Source of the DNA: Armatimonadota bacterium
GTDB lineage: Bacteria > Armatimonadota > Hebobacteria > CAIYQO01
Assembly: GCA_022708765.1 (NCBI GenBank)
Contig: JAKIYB010000342.1
Location: forward strand, 1 to 5,339
DNA: 5,339 bases
Direction of reading: 5' to 3'
A model generated the notes under the pieces. The model ran no database searches and was not told the DNA's origin. It saw nothing but the letters and a program-made list of their open reading frames with translations. Made by a program: the position numbers and the translations under genes. Shown in pieces: positions 5,307 through 5,339 of the stretch (position 1 is its first letter; the number at the start of each line of letters is the position of its first letter).

Positions 5307-5339
5307 ATGCGCGCCTGTCTCATGACACTGTTTGTTTTC
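5307..5339 (+). CDS. Start of a divergent gene, cut by the window edge (unknown product)
   Basis: Only 11 codons are present (MRACLMTLFVF). A good ribosome site, GGAGG at 5296-5300, sits 6 bases before the ATG. The residues look like the beginning of a signal peptide or membrane segment: one Arg, then mostly hydrophobic. It is transcribed away from the cobalamin operon. The function cannot be told; an exported protein is an inference from the first residues and nothing more. Confidence 0.6.
   Translation, partial: MRACLMTLFVF

Noticed and set aside
1..5339. CRISPR array, rRNA, integrase attachment sites or replication origin.
   Set aside because: No regularly spaced repeats, rRNA-like blocks, or origin-type repeats were seen on either strand.

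Overview
The window comes from a high-GC, Gram-negative (outer-membrane-bearing) bacterium. It holds one complete, tightly packed minus-strand operon for vitamin B12 (cobalamin) uptake and activation, read from right to left. The phylum cannot be fixed from this sequence. Strong AGGAGG-type ribosome sites, a TonB/ExbB/ExbD system and a BtuB-like outer-membrane receptor show a diderm, but gene order and protein sequence differ clearly from Enterobacteria.

Right end (about 4799-5339): a sigma70-type minus-strand promoter (TTGACA, 17-base spacer, TAGTAT) drives a leader of about 305 nt. The leader carries a well-conserved cobalamin riboswitch and an intrinsic terminator with a UUCG loop and T-tract, so the switch probably acts by transcription attenuation. 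A hairpin that could mask the first ribosome site follows. A divergent plus-strand gene starts at 5307 and is cut off after 11 codons. The divergent spacer contains several short direct and inverted repeats.

Operon body (4798 down to 256): (1) a PduO-type ATP:cob(I)alamin adenosyltransferase; (2) a BtuB-like TonB-dependent receptor; (3) an ExbB/TolQ/MotA-family proton channel protein; (4) an ExbD/TolR-family protein; (5) a TonB protein with a long Pro/Gly-rich periplasmic linker. Spacing is tight: the stop of gene 1 overlaps the ribosome site of gene 2, gene 3 overlaps gene 4 by 23 bases, and gene 4 overlaps gene 5 by 11 bases. Only the receptor/exbB junction has a real spacer (57 bases), and it holds a strong hairpin. 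The simplest reading is a self-contained module: the receptor brings cobalamin across the outer membrane, a dedicated ExbB-ExbD-TonB motor powers it, and the adenosyltransferase converts the cofactor to adenosylcobalamin, which then shuts the operon off through the riboswitch. No inner-membrane transporter (BtuCDF) is in the window.

Left end (1-255): no convincing gene. It holds nested inverted repeats built on the palindrome GGGAC-N-GTCCC. The outer pair forms about 33-base imperfect inverted repeats bounding a 239-base block that abuts the tonB stop codon. The inner pair forms a hairpin followed by TTTT on the minus strand, a plausible operon terminator.
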